From NCBI GenBank assembly GCA_030760725.1, contig JASWHV010000003.1, forward strand, positions 117,770,153 to 117,834,152: 64,000 bases of DNA, read 5' to 3'. This stretch comes from Neostapfia colusana. Taxonomy: Eukaryota > Streptophyta > Magnoliopsida > Poales > Poaceae. Shown here in pieces: positions 44,345 to 55,929 of the stretch (positions are counted from its first letter, which is position 1; each line of letters begins with the position of its first letter). The notes under the pieces were generated by a model that saw only the letters and a program-made list of their open reading frames with translations, had not been told where the DNA came from and ran no database searches. Both the position numbers and the translations under genes were made by a program.

Positions 44345-45899
44345 CCAAAAGAAAAGCAAAGTGGGGAAACTTTACCAGGTATACGATGATAGCATGTCCA
44401 ATTTGTTTGTAGATAGTCCTCGCTTTTCCATGTCGACTCATCAGTGGTATGGTTACTCCAGAAGACCTTGTAAAACCATAGTGTCTGGTTTCTTGTGGCG
44501 TGAGTCTTTTCATCGATAATCCGGATCGGATACTCTGTGTACGTGAGGTCCGGTTGAAGAACTTCTATGTCTTCAGTGCGGATTTCAGCCGAGCGTTTGA
44601 GGCACTTCTTCAGCTGAGAGATATGGAAGACGTTGTGAATTCCTGCGAGCGACGTCGGTAACTCCAGGCGATAGGCCACGGGTCTGCATTTTTCAATGGC
44701 AGTGAACGGACTGATGAATCGCGGCGCAAGTTTGCCCTTCACTCCAAAACGATGAACGCCCTTCATAGGAGACACATGGACATAAACATGGTTCCCGATG
44801 TCGAAGTGGAAAGGACGTCTTTTATCCACAAAGCTCTTCTGACGAGATTGAGCAGCCTTGAGGTTGGCTTGTATTACTCGCACTGTTCTTCTGCCTCATT
44901 CACAAGTTCAATGTCATAGATAACTCGCTCGCTAGACTCGCACAAGTTGAGTGGTGTGCGACATTTCCGGCTGTAGAGAGCTTCATACGGCGCCATCTTG
45001 ATGCTAGCTTGATAGCCATTGTTGTAAGAAAACTCCGCCAACGGCAAATGATCATCCCCATTTTTTCCGTGGTGGATGGAACAAGCACGTAGCATGTCTT
45101 CGAGCACTTGATTCACCCGTTCAGTTTGACCATCCATCTGCGGGTGATATGCGGAGCTTCGGATCAGTTTGGTCCCCAAGGATGCGTGCAGCTGTTCCCA
45201 AAACCAAGCGACGAACAGCGCACCGCGATCTGAAATAATGGAGCGGGGAACACCGTGCAAGCATAAGATCCTTGCGATATACAACTCCGCATATTGCTTG
45301 GCCACATACTTTGTATGTACGGGATAAAATGAGCCGACTTGGTTAGTCGATCGACTATTACCCAAATTGAGTCATGCTTGTGAGGCGTGAGAGGTAAACC
45401 AACTATGAAGTCCATGTTGATATCCTCCCACTTCCACGCCGGAATGTTCGATGGTTGCAGCTGTCCGGCTTTATGCATATGGTCGGCTTTCACCCGCCGA
45501 CACGTATCACATTCGGATATGTACTTTGCGATTTCTCTTTTCATCTGCGTCCACCAAAACCTGGTTTTAAGAACTTGGTACATATTATTGCTGCCCGAAT
45601 GAATAGAATACTTGGACAAATGAGCTTCATCCAAGATTTTCTTTTGAAGTTTCTGTCATGGGGTACCACTATACGGTCTTTAAACCATAGAGTGTCGTGC
45701 TCATCTCTTCGGAAGCATTTCATTTCTCCATTCTTCATTCTTCTACGAATGTGCGACATTCCCACGTCTTTCTTCTGAGCTTCCATAATCTCCTCTTGTA
45801 TGGTAGGGACGAGAGAAAGATTGTATAAAGCCCCATATGGAACCAAGTACAAACTCGGCTCCTCCTCTACAAGTGGGGTGACGGACAGATGGTTGACGT
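44345..45899 (-). pseudogene. E5 integrase and chromodomain-like tail, broken
   Basis: The zinc region HLSKYSIHSGSNNMYQVL with CDTCRRVKADH, catalytic MDFIVGLP, IISDRGALF and MDGQTERVNQVLE are all present. Frameshifts near 45650, 45320, 44880 and 44390 divide it into four pieces. The GPF module is altered to KLAPRFISPF. The tail VFWSNHTTDESTWKSEDYL loses the ATWE form. It is non-functional. Confidence 0.88.
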
Positions 45900-47390
45900 G
45901 AGATTTGCGGCTTAAGGCATCAGCAACCACATTTGCCTTACCGGGATGGTAGTGGATCTCAATCTCATAGTCTTTGATCAGTTCTAGCCATCTCCGTTGC
46001 CGCATATTCAACTCCTTTTGAGTGAATATATATTTCAAACTCTTGTGGTCGGTGTACAGATGCACTAAGTTCCCAAGTAAATAGTGTCTCCACATTTTCA
46101 ATGCCAGCACCACAGCAGCAAGCTCAAGATCATGAGTCAGATAGTGCTGCTCGTGGTCACGAAGTTGACGTGAGCCATAGGCGACCACTCTTCGTCCTTG
46201 CATCAATACACAGCCAAGCCCGATACCGGACGCATCACAATATACGTCGAAGGGCTTGGTTGTATCCGGTTGAGCTAACACCGAGGCTGTTGTAAGATGC
46301 TTCACAATGCTTGGAAAGCTCCTTCACAAGTTGAACTCCAAACATATTTGATCCCCTTCTTCAGCAATTCAGTCATCGGCTTAGCAGGCTTGGAGAAGTT
46401 CGGTATGAATCTCCGATAATATCCCGCTAAACCGAGGAAACTACTGACTTCATGGACAGATGTGGGGGACTTCCATTTCAGCACTTGCTCAATTTTGCTT
46501 GGATCAACTGCAATGCCTTCCGGAGAAATAATATGACCCAGAAATGGCACTTGGCTGATCTAAAACTTGCACTTGCTGAACTTGGCATAAAGCTTATGGT
46601 CTCGCGATCGTTGGAGCACGATATGCAGATGTTCAGCGTGTTCTTCTTCAGACTTGGAATAAACCAAGATGTCGTTGATGAACACCACCATGAACTTTTC
46701 CAACTCCGGCATGAACACTGAGTTCATGAGATACATGAGATGTGCCGGGGCATTGGTGAGACCAAAAGACATGACGAGGTATTCATACAGCCCATATCTC
46801 GTCGAGAAGGCCGTCTTCGGAATATCCTCCACTCGGATCTTGATTTGGTGATATCCGGAGCGAAGATCCATCTTTAAAAATACACTTGCACCCACAAGTT
46901 GATCGAAGAGAATATCGATGCAGGGCAGTGGATATTTATTCTTGATGGTGACGGCGTTGAGAGGTCGGTAATCCACACACAACCTCAAGGTTTCATCCTT
47001 TTTCTTCACAAACAGCTCCGGGAATCCCAATGGTGAGGAAATCGGTCGAATGAAACCCTTCTTCATTAAATCATTGAGCTGCTCCTTCAATTCAGATAGC
47101 TCATTCGGAGCCATCTTATACGGTCTCCGTGATATCGGTGTCGTCCCGGGTACAAGTTCAATCTTGAACTCGACATCCCTTTCAGGTGGCATGCCCGGGA
47201 GATCATCCGGAAATACATCCGGGTATTCACGGACCACACGAATATCCTCAAGTTTTGTGGCTTCCGTGTTATATGTGGATGGAGCTTCTTGAACCGAACG
47301 GTCAAGAATAAGAACATGTGGTTCATGAAGTGGAGAGTTTAGACGAACCACACGTGGAATGATGTCAAGAACAGCACCATGGCGATATAG
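45900..47390 (-). pseudogene. E5 reverse transcriptase and RNase H, broken
   Basis: RT is open from 47351 to 46560 and stops at a former Trp (CKF-stop-IS). The catalytic site reads FINDILVYS, so one paired Asp is Asn. The frame continues PFLGHIISPEGIAVDPSK until a frameshift near 46305. RNase H (46305 onward) keeps FDVYCDASG, LELAAVVLAL and YTDHKSLKYIF and ends at VVADALSRKSHVNHL. Confidence 0.88.
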
Positions 47391-48888
47391 TCATGACATT
47401 CCTAAAATGACATCAAGTTTTTGACTCTCTAACATAATTAGAGAAGTCAGGTATATATTCCCACCCAATTGTAATGGAGCCCTATAGACCATCCTATCAG
47501 CTGTTATTTTCCCACCAGGAGAGCATATCAAGTATGAACTATTTGTTGGAATGACAGGCAATTGATATTTAATAACATAAGACTGACTTATGAAATTATG
47601 GGTGGCACCGGAGTCAAAAAGTATGACTACGGGATGATCTAAATAAGAAAACGTACCCGCGAGGACGGGTTCGCCTTCCGGCACGTCTTCGATGGCTAAG
47701 TGGTGGACGTTGCTGGGTTTTTGTACTGGTTTCTTGGGCTGGTTGCGGGGCTGATTTGCACCCTGATACGGTGCTGCACCCCTGCCCTGTCGCTGCTCGA
47801 GGCAGTCCTTCGCCATATGCGCGACACGGCCACATGTGAAGCACGTGCAAGGTGTCGGGGTCCCTCCAAATTGAGGATGGAATCCCGGTGCATGCTGTTG
47901 AAATGGAGGTGCAAGCGGAACCATCCTTTGCTGCTGCTGTTGCTGTGGTGGATAGACGGTCGGAAGCTTGGCGCATTATATTGTCGACAGCGAAACTGAG
48001 GCTGTCGCGTCGGTGGCTGCCATCTTTGACCGGATGGTGAGCGATACACCACACGGTATTTTTGTGGCGCCCCACTTCTGCTCGTCAGCGTGCTGCGTTT
48101 CCTCTTATCAGAACTGCGCTCGCACTGAGCATTTTCTTGTAAAATTGCGGCATTAACAAGGTCGTGCCGCGATTGCTTTGGGCGAGATGGACCTTCATTT
48201 TAGAATTCAGGCCCCGGAAGAACGCGTTTCTTTTATCTCCCTCCGTTCCCACAAATCCTGGCATATACTGCACCAGCCGGTTGAATGACCTGGAGTACTC
48301 ATGAGCACTCCTCTCGCCTTGTTTCAGTGCCAGGAACTCCTGGAGCTTCCTCCCCGTAACACCGGGAGGTATATGGTAGGCGCGGAACGCATCCCGGAAC
48401 TCCGTCCATGTGACGGCATGGCCAGCCGGTAAGGGGGCGGTGTAGTTCACCCACCATGTACCGGCTTCCCCTTGAAGCTGTTGCGCTGCATACAGCACAT
48501 TCTGATGTTCGGTGCAGCATAGTAAACCGAACTTTGCCTCAAGAGTGCGGATGAAGCTGTCCGCCTCCAGAGGCTCTTCGGCCTCCGTAAAGACCGGTGG
48601 ATGGGTCGCCAGGAAATCTGAATATGAACTTTGTTGGGGCAGGCGTTGCCCATTGTCTTGGCATCCTCCTGGACGGGATGCATTTTGTTGCACTAGTATT
48701 CGCAGCAACTCAGTTTGCTCGTCGCGCGAGCCAAGCACTGCAGCAAGAACCTCCGCAAGATTTCTTGGAAGTTCTGGCGGTGGAGGAGGTGGTTGCTGCT
48801 GCATCGTGGTTTGCTCCGGAGGTGGAGACTCATCACCACGAACCTAACTTGGACCTCCCTCCTCTCGCGTTGAATGTGTACGCACCAT
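47391..48888 (-). pseudogene. E5 gag and protease, broken
   Basis: ATG at 48888 reads MVRTHSTREEGGPS, then TAG at codon 15 (48846-48844). The frame continues through MQQQPPPPPPELPRNLAEVL. A 7-bp deletion near 48165 causes a frameshift (the matching E2 sequence has TTGAATG). Another frameshift near 47925 follows. The knuckle CFTCGRVAHMAKDC and protease motif LFDSGATHNFIS are intact. A TGA at 47393-47391 (former Trp of GMSW) ends the segment. Confidence 0.87.
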
Positions 48889-48916
48889 TCTGCATTCATT
48901 CCATTCAAACGATCAG
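48889..48916 (-). promoter_or_regulatory. Putative branch point and 3' splice site before E5 gag
   Basis: CTGAT (48916-48912) then GAATGCAG (AG at 48891-48890), one base before the gag ATG at 48888. Confidence 0.4.
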
Positions 48917-50850
48917 CACATGTTGGCTTATTTCATCCAGTCTATACAATAGTAGTGCTAGAATGGAATAAATAATACGCATAACAATCACACATATGGA
49001 TAAAGTATAAACTTTATACAACATATACATCCCTGGACCATGTCACATGATTGAGTTCCAAAGTAATGAACCTTATGGATTAAAGTTCATTTCGACCATC
49101 ATGGGCCGCCACAGGATGTTAAGTGTGTTAGCCTGCGTAAATCCTCGCTATTGTACTGGATCCAAACATGTCCTAGCTTGAAGTGATGTGTCAAATGTAT
49201 AAACTTTTCAACCCAACTGGCTGTTTTGTAACAGCCGCTGGATATCGGAATGTGAAACTAAATGTTTTGGTTGAAAAACTTCGACATGGTGTTCTCTGTC
49301 CAGCTTCTGGTCCAGCACACCAGTTGAGAGAATTTAACTGTTTTGGCCACCTTGAAAGCAAAATCTGGACTAGAGTTTAACAACAAAATTGTAGTAGACT
49401 CAAAACGGAATCCAGACTGTATTTATTTTCCTCCATAGCCTTCCTAGTTTATGAGTTATGATTTCTACAAGTTGACAGAATTTTCTCAGGAATTTTGACA
49501 GCACCTTCTTTGCAAGTGGCTGTTTTGTTCACAAAATTCCATCTATTTCTGCCTTCAATCTAGGAAAACACTGAACTACATGGTTGTAGAACATTTCCTA
49601 CACCTTCCAACGATGTCTTACTTGACCCTTAGAAATTTTTCTACAGAAAGTTGTGGTTGAAATACAGAAATTTCTAGACAGCATTTTTGGACTGCCCTGT
49701 TTCTGGACAGTGCATACTCATCTGAGATTTTCATCCATTTGATGGGGGATTTTGTTCTGGAGCTCTACAGAAAAGTTGAGAGGACTTCAAAACCTTTCCA
49801 GAGTGGTATCCCACACCTCCATTGGTTCAACCAATCCGAGATTATACCCTGTTAAAATTCAGCAAAATTTCTGCCGAAAACAGGGGAGGTTGTTCCTAAA
49901 TCTTTGAAAATGAATCTGCACTCCCACTTGACTCTTAGTTCAATATGAGAGTTCAATAATCCCTAAATGGAATCCTAAACTTCATTTTCAACTCTTTTAT
50001 TTGAAAATATACTTTTATGCAACTAGTACTCATCTCGGTACTACGTTTCCCCAACAAAGAAAAATCCTAAGCCGGTATCCCGGCATATACGTGTCAAATT
50101 GTGGAACTAAGAACGTCACTCGCAAACGGTTTCTAAACGTCATGCACTTATGTGGTTAATGTACCTCCAGAATATCACAAAATAATGGTGCACACAAAGG
50201 TTTTTTACATTTCAGGCAGTTCCATATCATTGTAAAAACATACGGTCCGTATCATTGCCATACGGATCGTCCTTGTGTCAAGCCACGTCTCAAGGTACAT
50301 GGTCGTGTTTTCACACCACACGACGGGGAACCCGAGTAGAGCGTGAACGGGTCATCACGGTTGGGAATTTTATCAACCAAACGGATACCACCTACTGCCT
50401 CATGACCGTTGAGGCACGCCGATGGCGAGCGCTGCATATGGACCTTTGAACACTGACCGTTCAAGAGTTGCATACTATCATGTTGCTTAGCACATGATGG
50501 GGTATTCTTACTTTTGCCTAAAGCACACTGGAGATCAGCGTTTTCATATGCTCTCAGAACCATTGAGAGGTTCAGAGACTCATATTAACTACCGTGACAG
50601 GCCACGGTATACCATTCCATACTATTGCTCGTATGACGAGCTTACTGCAATTGATCTGCCTGCGGTGGCGTACCTTACCTCTTACCCAACGTCGGAGCGT
50701 CGTTACAGAATGTATAACAAGTATGTTAGCATTTCCATCTTAGTAACTACTACTATCGTAGACCTTATGTGGGCATAGTGAGTAATCCTCACTCGACTAC
50801 TTCTAAGTTTTCAAAATAGGCTCTTTTCGAGCTTGCTATTCCCAAATGCA
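48917..50850 (-). other. E5 untranslated leader
   Basis: About 1.9 kb between primer site and gag, with the same outline as the E3 leader and shared blocks with E2 (around 50240-50460). No gene is recognised. Confidence 0.6.
50247..50265 (-). other. Leader hairpin, E5
   Basis: CCGTAT-CATTGCC-ATACGG, a perfect 6-bp stem about 600 nt from the primer site, as in E2 at 18104-18122. Confidence 0.4.
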
Positions 50851-50862
50851 GCTCCGATACCA
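50851..50862 (-). promoter_or_regulatory. E5 primer-binding site
   Basis: The minus strand reads TGGTATCGGAGC, one mismatch from the E2 iMet-type site, four bases inside the LTR end at 50867. Confidence 0.88.
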
Positions 50863-50866
50863 CATC

Positions 50867-51063
50867 TGTGGGAACCACCCCATGGTTCACCCACTCCGGG
50901 ATCGCAGAGGGTGGTGCCGTGCGATGCAGCACCCAACAGCACAAAAGAAAAGATTAAGAACAACATACAAACTTTTATTTTACATAGAAACAGCGGAAGT
51001 CTTTTACGAAATTTAATTATACAGGGGAAGTCTTATTAACAGCTAAACTCTCAGCCTAGCTAT
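50867..51063 (-). mobile_element. E5 5' LTR, downstream end piece
   Basis: It runs from TGTGGGAACC at 50867 to the solo-LTR insertion. It matches 40276-40470, includes AATAAA at 50974-50979, and ends in the GCTAT target copy (51059-51063). Confidence 0.92.
51059..51063. repeat. Solo-LTR target-site duplication, left copy (GCTAT)
   Basis: It directly precedes TGTAAAGG at 51064 and matches 55781-55785. Confidence 0.92.
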
Positions 51064-54000
51064 TGTAAAGGTCCCAAAAATATGAATACATAGAAACTTG
51101 TGTTTGCACAAAGCTGGTTTCATAGGTATGAAAAATGGGACTTGTTTAAACTTTTTCACATGTGATAATACACATGAAAGCTCCCTCCACACAAGTTCAA
51201 TGGTTACTTGAAAACATGGAACAAAAAGGAATTTGAAACCAAGTAGGGAAGTATTCATATGTGTGAGAGAGCTAAATTCAGATTTTGGAGCAAGTTGGTT
51301 CCACTCAAAAATTCAAATGAGATTAACACAATGGTTTTCAAAACTGTTGTATTAAAAATCTCATTTGCAGCAGCTAAATCAATGAGCAGGTTTCATAGTT
51401 GAATTCTTTAGGTCCATATTAGGGGGTACGCAAAGTCTCATGAACTTTTGAAGATATTTGCTACCCATTTTTCCAAATAGACCTAAATGTACAATGAATT
51501 CAAATACATAATTGAATTTGGATGAATTGTGCCCAATTATCCAAATGTAGTCCAGTTTTCAACTCCACACCAGTGAATTTCATCATTTGCAAATTTTGGG
51601 ATATTTTGAAGAGATAAGGGGGAGATGGGACCCACTTGTAATTTGTACCAAAATATCTCTACAGAGGAATTGGGTCTCTATTTTGCCTCCCCGGGTGATC
51701 GACACCGAGGTGCAGCACCGGTCGACACCAAGCAGCCCTGAGCCACCATCTGCTTCACCGGTTGGCGCCTGGCGAGCTGCTTTCCTCTTCGTATCACCTC
51801 GGCCGTGTCCTCTTGCCACAACCCCGAGGAACCCGCTCTGTTTCTTCTCCCCTCGCGCCCTGAACAGCGCCACCACCGCCACACTCATTTGATCGGCAGC
51901 CGTCTCTGGTGATCACGAACCGAGACTAGTGGGTAGCAAAACGGCACCAGGGCCTCACCCTCATCCTCCACGACGCACCACCGACCGGGCTCGGCCCTCC
52001 TACCCCGGGGACACCACGTCCGTGCGGCGGCCGGACAAGGATCAATTAGGAGGCTCCGCGGACAGCTCAACCTGGTGAGTGTCATGACCAAGTACCGGCG
52101 CCCTCGGACACGCCAAGGCACCGTGCTGCTCTCCTCCCAAGCTCAGACCATGCCATGCACCACCGGGAGAGAATTTGGAGAAGTTGCTCCGGCGTACTCA
52201 ATTCGATTGCTGGCACGGTAATCCCAAATTCCCTCTCAATTCTCATTCTGAGGTCGTCAAAGTTTGCACAAAGGGCCGAAAGTGGTAGGCGATCCTTTGC
52301 TCTTCACAGTTCTAGCCTGAAACTGCACCTAGATCGAGTATTTCATGGTTTTCTACCGGCAACCGAACAGGGGGACCGCGGTCGCACGGTGAAAGCATGT
52401 TTGCCATCGTTCCCGAACGTTTTCGAGGCTAGGTCGAGCTCCCCCATCGTTCACTGGTGCTGTAGCACCGTTTTACCGAGCTTTTAGCGCACTAGGATGG
52501 CCGGCCAACGTCGCCGATGATGTGCCGAGCCGCCGCATCGCCGCTAGCTACCGTAGAGGCCTTGCTGGCTCGGGGAAACCTCATCACCGTGCTCAGTGTG
52601 GAAGGTTAGGCCCTGGCGGCAAGCAGGGGCTCGGGCAGAGGCCGGGAGACCGATTTCCGGCGATCTCCAGCGAGGGCGGCGGCGCGGGCACCCGGGCGTG
52701 GGAACTGACCCGAGGTTGAAGAAGGGATCGGCGGGCCCAGTTGTCAGTGAGAGAAAGTTTAAAACCCTGATCTTATGTGGCGGTTGAATCTGGTGCGACT
52801 GCACGTATGGAAACGTGTGGTCCCGTGTGTCTTTGTGCCAGTGAGTGACACGTAGCCCGGACCCACTGTCAGCGTTTCAAACATTTTAGGGTTTTCAGTT
52901 TCCAGTTCAACCTTTGAAGAGCCATAACTTTGTGTAGGAATATCCAAAAATTATGAACCAAATTTTGTTGGATTCCTCTCAAAGAGCAATATCCAGGGAT
53001 GCAGACCAATATTTATGAAAATCCCTGGATTTGGCTCATTAATTCATGTAAAGAGAATGTTGTGGGAACTATTCCAGGAGTTATATGTGTTTTGAAAATT
53101 CCCAAATTTGGTCAGAAGGTTCTTCCAAAAATACCTGAACTCCAGTAAAAATTTCAGAGGAATCGGACTTCATTTGCTTGGTCAAATGTGGTGTTAACTC
53201 CTTATGTCTCTGAAAATTGGAAAATAGAACAGAGCTCCTTTTCAGATTTTCCCCCAATTCATGTAAAGCTCATATCTTTGTGTAGAAGCCTCCAAATTTA
53301 GTGATTCAAATTGGGTTAGATTCAGGTTGACAAACTCTATCCAAATATGCAACCCAATTTGTATGAAAGTCCTTATTTAATTCTGGAAAATTCTTTAAAG
53401 CTTTTTAGCAAAAGAATTTTAGAGGGGGTTTGGTTTATCCAAGAATCCTTAAATTTTGCCAGAATATTCTTTAGGGAGTTACTAGACTCCTGTAAAAGTT
53501 TCAGTTCATTTGCAGTTAATTTGATCAGGAAAAGTTCAGATTTTAAGTTGCTATATCCAAATGAATACAGAAATATTTTCAGAAAATTTTCAAAACTTGA
53601 AAATTCAATTCTGGGCAATTCATAGTTCCAAAAACCCTAGGAAGATTCATGCAGACTCTATGAACTATAATTGAAATTGTAGTTCACTAAGATGGGCATG
53701 AACATGTGAGTTAATTCAGAATTAATTTCTTTGTGCTTAATTGCTTAGGGAATAGTTCTGAATAAAAAACTCAATGAAAAGTGTTCATTTTTGGTCCAGA
53801 GCATTCAGGTGACAAGGAATTCACATGCAAATTTTCAGCTCAAATTGAGCCTTGAGTCTCCCTGTACTTGTTCTCCATTCTATGGGATGTGAAGAACAAC
53901 ATAGGGTTGGAGTGAAAATTGTGTGGGACACAATTTCTTTCCACTTTAGCTGCAATTTAGCAAGCTAAGTCCCTGTGTAGTGTATGACTTCCTGTAAAAA

Positions 54001-54565
54001 TTTAGAAGTCATTGGAGATCAGGATCTTTAGTTATATCCAGATCATTAGAGCTCATCTTATATGGCATTAGAAACATAGCTAGAGGTGTAATGAAACATC
54101 TAAGGTAGATTTAGTCTCTTTGAGTTCTTTGCACAACAGATGTAACCACTTCATCCTAGGACCTCTACACAGCCTCTGTTCTTAAGAAGTTTTAATCTCT
54201 AAGCCTGTGAATTACATTATAAAATACTATGCATATACATGTCGATAGGGTTCACGATGAAGGACATTGACGGAGCCATCCCTTGACGTGTGGATCAGTT
54301 GAGCAAATTCAGAAAGATCAAGGGATTGAAGATCACTAACTTCTATTATATAATACTACCCTACAAAGCAGGCAAACCCCGGTTTGCATTAACCTTTTTA
54401 CAAAGTTTTACTGTTTTGAGCACTTACTTGAGTATGATTACTTATTGCATTGGAGTCTTGTTTGAAAACCCAACTGCATAACCATGAGAACCATGGAATT
54501 GGGATTAGGATTGCAAAACCCGTTAGCTACTGCGATGCTAAGATAGGGTAGGATTCGGTACAAGT

Positions 54566-54585
54566 CGAGTAGTTGGAACTACTCG
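54566..54585 (+). promoter_or_regulatory. Conserved LTR stem-loop, solo LTR
   Basis: CGAGTAG-TTGGAA-CTACTCG, a perfect 7-bp stem identical to that of E1. Confidence 0.6.
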
Positions 54586-55462
54586 CGAGCATAAGATAGA
54601 GGCACTCGACTCAGGTAGAGATAGCACATGATACACATGGCAAGAAAAATGAGACCGAGCGGAGAGTAAGGGCAGCAGGACTTTGGGGCCTGTGTGCTAT
54701 AGCTCCGCTTGTGTCGATTGAGGACCGAGCCGTGTGCGGGCCTGTTGAACAAGCTAGAACAGTACCAAAGACCTACCGGCTATATGGGAACCGGGAAACC
54801 GATGTAACTCGGGTAGCTGGGTGTTGAGGCATAGCTGGTCGTTCAGAGGGTAGGTTGAGAGCTCGAGGTGTAAATCGGCTGGCGGCACTGAGATGCACGT
54901 GCAGAGACCTCTTGCTCGCAACGATTGGACCGGTTCAACATTTGGCTGACGGGTGAAAGGTGGTTGCGTACGGCGTCCGTGATGGTTGCTGTAGGCAACA
55001 TCGAGTACGGGCGTACGCGACGCGTTATTCGGGTAACCCTGCAGGTGTAAATCGATTATAATCGCTGTCCCTCGCGGTCAGTGAGTACCACTTGTTCACT
55101 GTACCGTGACGTAGAAAGAACAGGCTAGTCACATGTTAAAATGTTGCTGATTGAAAGGTGGACTTTGATTGTTAATGATTTGCTGTAGATTAGAGCTAAT
55201 TAAAGTTCCTTTCAACTTTGGGCAATGTACATGAGAGAAATGCGTTCCTTGTTTGATTGTGGCTCTCTCATGTGCCTTAGCGTAAGGTTCTCCACAACCT
55301 GCTGCTAAAATTTGAAAGTAAGGTTCCACTAATTAGGCGAGTACTTGCAACTTGTTTTATCTCCTGTACCTATCACCCCTCATTAGAACTTCCATGTTTA
55401 GGAGAGACGGGTCAGTCTTGCTGAGCCTTCATGCTCACTGCTTGTGTTTGAAGCTTTTGCAG

Positions 55463-55608
55463 GGTTCTATGAGGAAGGGACTCCTGAGGAGGAGACGGAA
55501 CCTCAGGAGGGGAACCCCGTCGAGTGGGAGTCGTGCACGCCGCCGTGTTATTGTGCGTGTGTGCTAGCAAGGACACGTTCAAGGGCTGAACGTGAACTTG
55601 TTGCGTAG
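55463..55608 (+). other. Acidic exon B of the LTR-borne split ORF, solo LTR
   Basis: It follows TTTTGCAG and reads FYEEGTPEEETEPQEGN and VEWESCTPPC. The TAG found in E1 is TAT here, so the frame runs on to TAG at 55606-55608. Confidence 0.38.
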
Positions 55609-55672
55609 TCTACACCCGTGAGTGTAGACTGGACATATTTTGATGTAAAAATGTTCATAAACCACGTTTTGT

Positions 55673-55678
55673 AATAAA
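55673..55678 (+). terminator. Poly(A) signal, solo LTR
   Basis: AATAAA, 102 nt before the LTR end, as in E1. Confidence 0.55.
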
Positions 55679-55780
55679 ATTTCGCTTCCGCCTTGTACCT
55701 TTGATGTGTATTATTCGGTGTTGTACAACGCAGCACCCCTCAATGTGATCCTGGCTCGACAAGACCGTGGGGTCGTGTCA

Positions 55781-55785
55781 GCTAT
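55781..55785. repeat. Solo-LTR target-site duplication, right copy (GCTAT)
   Basis: It directly follows GTGTCA at 55780 and matches 51059-51063. Confidence 0.92.
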
Positions 55786-55843
55786 GCAAAAGTGCAGCCG
55801 TCCAGCCCGGAGACGCTACACACTAGCAACATACAACCGGAGA

Positions 55844-55929
55844 TCACGGCGGCGTGCAAGGCTCCAGCTCGGCCGTGTACCCTGACAGGGGCATCGCCTC
55901 GTCCTCGGAACCTTCCTCATAACCCTCAC
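55844..55929 (-). other. Acidic exon B of the LTR-borne split ORF, E5 5' LTR (best copy)
   Basis: It follows GTGTGCAG. After GT, which completes a Gly codon, it reads EGYEEGSEDEAMPLSGYTAE and ends LEPCTPP-stop (TGA at 55846-55844). With exon A at 56985-57062 it gives an uninterrupted acidic C-terminus of about 53 residues across an intron of about 1055 nt. I recognise no family. Confidence 0.45.

Larger units (their letters stand above)
51064..55780 (+). mobile_element. Solo LTR (4717 bp), plus orientation, inside the E5 5' LTR
   Basis: It starts TGTAAAGG and ends GTGTCA, with GCTAT on both sides. The host LTR reads through once it is removed (compare 40464-40480). Its downstream two-thirds resemble the E1 3' LTR (GC-rich block 52320-52700, stem-loop, exon B, AATAAA, end sequence), so it is a related subfamily. 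Exon A is decayed: acceptor-like GATAG at 54244-54248 and a TGA follow, ending at CAG|GCAAAC (54371). No coding core is present, as expected after recombination between two LTRs. Confidence 0.95.

Noticed and set aside
54249..54371. Exon A in the solo LTR
   Set aside because: Splice-like ends are present but the frame has stops. I noted the decay and did not call it as a coding exon.
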